The translations under genes and the position numbers were made by a program. From positions 69,191 to 133,190 of the forward strand of contig CAMPET010000169.1 of assembly GCA_946803715.1 (NCBI GenBank): 64,000 nucleotides of DNA. The letters are read 5' to 3'. The DNA comes from Beroe ovata (Eukaryota > Ctenophora > Nuda > Beroida > Beroidae). The notes under the pieces are model-generated. The model saw only the letters and a list, made by a program, of their open reading frames with translations, was not told where the DNA came from and did no database searches. Positions 61,015 to 64,000 of the stretch are shown here, in pieces. Each line of letters starts with the position of its first letter. Within the stretch, counting starts at the first letter, position 1.

Positions 61015-61687
61015 ATCAATATCAACCGATGAACAATATTAGTAAAAGGCTTGTAAAAGAAACCAGACTCTTTCACATGAAACAGTTGAAACTTAAATAA
61101 CTATCGAAATGGCTCTTCTTCTGATCCACTACTATCACGCGATGAAAGCAGGTGGCGACAGCGCGCAGTCTCTCACGCAGTCACGTGATCAAGTCTATGA
61201 AACTGAGTACATGCGCCGCGCATATCAAAAAGTGAGTATGGCCTGGTATTCATGCAACAAATTTCATTTCAAATACTTTAAATTTGCCTTATGAGTTTAA
61301 TTCTTATAGTGATATGACATTCAATGGATTTTTTCACGTCGTGATTGATCTATAAATTTTCTTTTTAGTTAATTTAAATCGCGCCGCGCGATCGATCCAC
61401 TTGTCTCGTAGGCATGGAATCGAGCGCTAAATTTTCTGCAGCTGAACGAGACAATGCAACTCTGATTGTACATTGCGTACACTGCGGATTTCGTGTACTA
61501 TACAAACATAATGTATTCCGCAGTATCGCAATGTATTCGTCATATTGCAGATGTATAGAGCTTTCCTTGGTTATTGACATTAATTGTCCTTACCGCCCAA
61601 TCCATGTTTTGAGCAGTTTCTTGATCATGATGCTGGATACTTTTGTTACATCATGCTATTCCTTACTCATTAGCAAGCTTCTAGACC
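61015..61687. promoter_or_regulatory. shared 5' region of the divergent semaphorin and zinc-finger genes
   Basis: The two start codons face away from each other across 673 bp, so both promoters should lie here unless untranslated exons lie further out. I see no clear TATA box or other named element. A small CG-rich patch is at 61381-61395. Confidence 0.35.
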
Positions 61688-62323
61688 ATGGCTACATTGC
61701 GATTCAACTGTGGTTTTTGTGGGATATCGATGGCCAGTGAAGCAGAATTCGAACGCCACGTGATGAATCACTTCATGAAGATTAAATCGGAGACAAAATC
61801 TGGATTGAAAGTCGAAAAAACAGAAGCTGTGGATGATTTTTCGTCAGCTGTTATAAAATCAGAGAGACTAGATAGAGAGGATTTTCAGGCTGCATCGTCT
61901 TCAGATAACCGGAGTGCACCAGTATGCGGTCAAAGATCTGTATACAAGACAAATTTAACATGTTCTGATTGTGAATTTGTTTCCGTGAGTAAGGATGAGT
62001 ACGAAGACCATCTACAGAAAGCACACAAATCTTATTCCCCATGGACATTGGATCCCCCACCCACGTCATGTAAATTGTGTCGACGTAAACCCCCGTCATA
62101 TAGGAAATTTAAGTGCAAGTGCCTCCGGAATCTGTGCTTCGACCCGGAATCCAATGTTTTCAGCTGTCCTCTTTGTTACTACAACACGAGTAGATGCGAC
62201 ATGTTACGCAGGCACATGAGTGTGCATCTTACTGAGAAGAAGTGGAAATGTCAGTACTGTCAGTATAAAGGGGCTGACCAGTCTTATCTGAAGAAACATC
62301 TCGTCAGAGTGCACAATGAGTGA
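61688..62323 (+). CDS. C2H2 zinc-finger protein, four fingers, intronless
   Basis: A single frame of 211 residues. Finger 1 (residues 8-28, CGFC with H-x3-H) opens the protein. Finger 2 (about 91-113) reads CSDC with HLQKAH. Fingers 3 (CPLCYYNTSRCDMLRRHMSVH) and 4 (CQYCQYKGADQSYLKKH) are close together at the C terminus. Between 2 and 3 is a cluster of five cysteines (CKLC, KCKC, LCF) that could hold another metal ion. The linker between fingers 1 and 2 is acidic and serine-rich. It is probably a nuclear DNA- or RNA-binding protein; the target is unknown. The ATG at 61688 is the first in frame and lies just before finger 1. Confidence 0.75.
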   Translation: MATLRFNCGFCGISMASEAEFERHVMNHFMKIKSETKSGLKVEKTEAVDDFSSAVIKSERLDREDFQAASSSDNRSAPVCGQRSVYKTNLTCSDCEFVSVSKDEYEDHLQKAHKSYSPWTLDPPPTSCKLCRRKPPSYRKFKCKCLRNLCFDPESNVFSCPLCYYNTSRCDMLRRHMSVHLTEKKWKCQYCQYKGADQSYLKKHLVRVHNE

Positions 62324-62534
62324 TTCAATTGATGTGCGGTACACACTTGCAGGATCTTTTCATTGATCACCGGTTTTGAAATTCATCACTATTTCGTTGG
62401 AATGGAAACGAAATTGACAGCATGAGAAGTGAAAGCCGAACTTATGAAATGAACCATATTCGTATTATATATATACTCAATCAAATCTAGATCCTCGTTT
62501 TCTACTCCTACAATCTACTCCCCTCGTCAGTGAG

Positions 62535-64000
62535 TCAGAGTTCATAATCAGTGCAATTTTCCAGTGTTTCCTCGTTAAGCTCAATCTCGGTCAAATCTTC
62601 AACATCACTCTTCTTATCTTTCTTACACGATGGCATCTGTTTCCATTTACCGCCTTTACACTTGCCTGGTTTACTACTTGAGGGCTTGAACCCAGTCATG
62701 CAGCAGACCTTGGCGTTGGTTCCCTCGTCTATATCCTGTGTCAGTTCCTTTCTTTTGTTGTAGAAGGTAACACTGTATGCATTCTCTACTGCAGTGTGAG
62801 ATATCCTGGGGCAAGCCTCGTTACGGTATCTACTGCACACAAACCTGTACGTTTGTCCCCGTGCTGCTACTGTCCAGGTGCCCCGTGCCCGGTGCTCTCC
62901 CCGGTTAACTCTGTCCATTACCACGAACCGAGGGGTGTCGTCCTTGTTTTTAAATCTCAGATACTGAGCTTCGATCCCCGTGATCTGAGTGATAGGAGCA
63001 TCTGCATCCCCCTCAACCCACACCCAACTCTCTCCAGGACGAGCGAGTCCGATCCACACGTAGTTGAACTTGTCATCATTCTTCTTGTCGTCCCCATATG
63101 TGTTTGTTAAGAGGTCGTACACCTCCAAGTTATGCATCTGAGTTGGGATGTGAGCGAGGTCCCAACCCTCGCCCTGGTCTTGACACCACTGACGAGCATC
63201 AGGGAATGTTTTCAGGCCCTCTCCCAACTTGTACTCCAGCTCTCTACGTCTACCCACGGCGATACTGTAGGTAGAGGTGGTGAAGCCGCATGACTGGTTG
63301 ATAACACTATCCGCATATTTGATGTAGCCGTGCACTCCGAAGTTGTCCCCATAGCTGTTCCTCGCTATGTAGTACGGGTTGCCGTTGTTCGACTGCCACC
63401 CTACGAATGTCATAGAGTGTGGCATGGGGTTTACAACACATGTTTCATCATCGTGTATTTTGTCATCTTTCCATTCTTGAAATTCCGGAGAGATGTTCAG
63501 GTTTACTATTGCCGGACCATGTTCCAGCGCCTTCCGCAGCGCCTCCGTGGTCTGGCTTATTGGTTTGTAAGTGTACACCCAGACGTCAGCGAGTGCGTTC
63601 CTGAGTAACTTCTCCCTGGCATGATAATCATCACACCTCCCTGGCAAGAAGTTGGATTTGTACGTGTAATCCGCCGCGTAGGGCACGTACTGCGTGCTCA
63701 TGATCTCATCTACCTCCACATTGACTTTTCCACCCGAGCAACCATTCTCCTCCAGCCCTGTGTACTCGTCTATACCGCAGTCTATGAGGTACTGCACGGA
63801 GAGGGGAGTCAGTTGTCCAGTCAGATCACTCACATACCACTCCAGAGCACCGGTGAGCGAGAACGCCACACAGCCGTTACAACTGGCCTGATCCCCGACC
63901 ACAGTGAGCTTGCCATCCCCTCTCCAGTCAGTGTCACGGGCCTGCTCACTCGCGCTCCCTAGCAACAGTAGTGATAGCAACGCTATAACTGTCCTTCCCA
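62535..64000 (-). CDS. secreted papain-like cysteine protease fused to C-type lectin and sushi-like domains
   Basis: A single frame; the likely ATG is completed by the base just outside the window (bases 64000-63999 give TG). That start gives MGRTVIALLSLLLLGSAS as signal peptide and 488 residues in all. Residues 25-250 form a peptidase C1A domain with Gln38 in GDQASC, Cys44 in CNGCVAFS, the GCSGG motif, His195 in PMPHSM and Asn215 in IARNSYG. All four catalytic positions are present; the usual Trp after Cys is Val. No I29-type propeptide lies between the signal peptide and the mature domain (DWRGDG). Residues 264-390 look like a C-type lectin fold (YVWIGLARPGESWVWVEG, then YRFVC), without an EPN or WND calcium motif. 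Residues 397-459 form a sushi-like domain (CPRIS, then VCCMTGF and KWKQMPSC). The tail is acidic. A digestive or immune role is possible. Confidence 0.85.
   Translation of the reverse strand, partial: GRTVIALLSLLLLGSASEQARDTDWRGDGKLTVVGDQASCNGCVAFSLTGALEWYVSDLTGQLTPLSVQYLIDCGIDEYTGLEENGCSGGKVNVEVDEIMSTQYVPYAADYTYKSNFLPGRCDDYHAREKLLRNALADVWVYTYKPISQTTEALRKALEHGPAIVNLNISPEFQEWKDDKIHDDETCVVNPMPHSMTFVGWQSNNGNPYYIARNSYGDNFGVHGYIKYADSVINQSCGFTTSTYSIAVGRRRELEYKLGEGLKTFPDARQWCQDQGEGWDLAHIPTQMHNLEVYDLLTNTYGDDKKNDDKFNYVWIGLARPGESWVWVEGDADAPITQITGIEAQYLRFKNKDDTPRFVVMDRVNRGEHRARGTWTVAARGQTYRFVCSRYRNEACPRISHTAVENAYSVTFYNKRKELTQDIDEGTNAKVCCMTGFKPSSSKPGKCKGGKWKQMPSCKKDKKSDVEDLTEIELNEETLENCTDYEL

Noticed and set aside
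1-64000. CRISPR arrays, bacterial operons or a toxin-antitoxin style defence system
   Set aside because: The DNA is eukaryotic with spliced genes. The tandem arrays present lack the repeat-spacer pattern, and no such genes are seen.

Overview
This is nuclear DNA of an animal. Almost every gene is split by GT-AG introns, and the proteins are animal families: a G protein beta subunit, an ABCC transporter, a TRPA channel, WAVE/SCAR, an LDLa-containing GPCR and a semaphorin. No bacterial operon logic is present. The exact group cannot be fixed from the sequence. A heterozygous marine invertebrate, possibly a non-bilaterian such as a ctenophore, fits the gene set, the CA/GT microsatellites and the allele-like duplicate blocks, but that is inference.

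Layout. 1-1756: 5' coding exons of a G beta gene (minus), running off the left edge. 4088-19105: a roughly 1,480-residue ABCC (MRP-type) transporter (minus) with TMD0, two transmembrane domains and two badly eroded nucleotide-binding domains; an N gap hides its first Walker A exon, and about 2 kb of misplaced allelic sequence splits one of its exons. 19106-21158: intergenic, with GC-rich nested miniature elements. 21159-22683: a complete 7-exon orphan type I membrane glycoprotein (plus). 23240-29515: a TRPA channel with about 16 ankyrin repeats (minus). 31471-37536: a complete 11-exon WAVE/SCAR gene (minus). 38.3-39.9 kb: miniature elements and a decayed Penelope-like retroelement. 40142-43384: an intronless 1,080-residue LDLa-repeat GPCR (minus). 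43385-46922: repeat-rich spacer. 46923-61014: a 9-exon secreted semaphorin (minus). 61688-62323: an intronless four-finger C2H2 protein (plus). 62535-64000: an intronless papain-like protease fused to a C-type lectin and a sushi-like domain (minus), whose start codon falls on the window edge.

The genes do not form one pathway. Most are signalling or membrane components: G beta and a GPCR; TRPA as a sensory channel; semaphorin as a guidance ligand; WAVE as an actin nucleation switch. Adjacency does not show that they act together.

Most exons of the multi-exon genes were checked by hand for splice consensus and for codon phase across introns. The exceptions are named in the entries. The most interesting biology is the ABCC transporter, whose reading frame is kept across 28 exons while the ATPase motifs are replaced one by one, and the lectin-protease fusion without a propeptide. 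The most important caution is that five isolated single-n positions mark joins between pieces, and three blocks beside them look like second-haplotype sequence wrongly laid in series.
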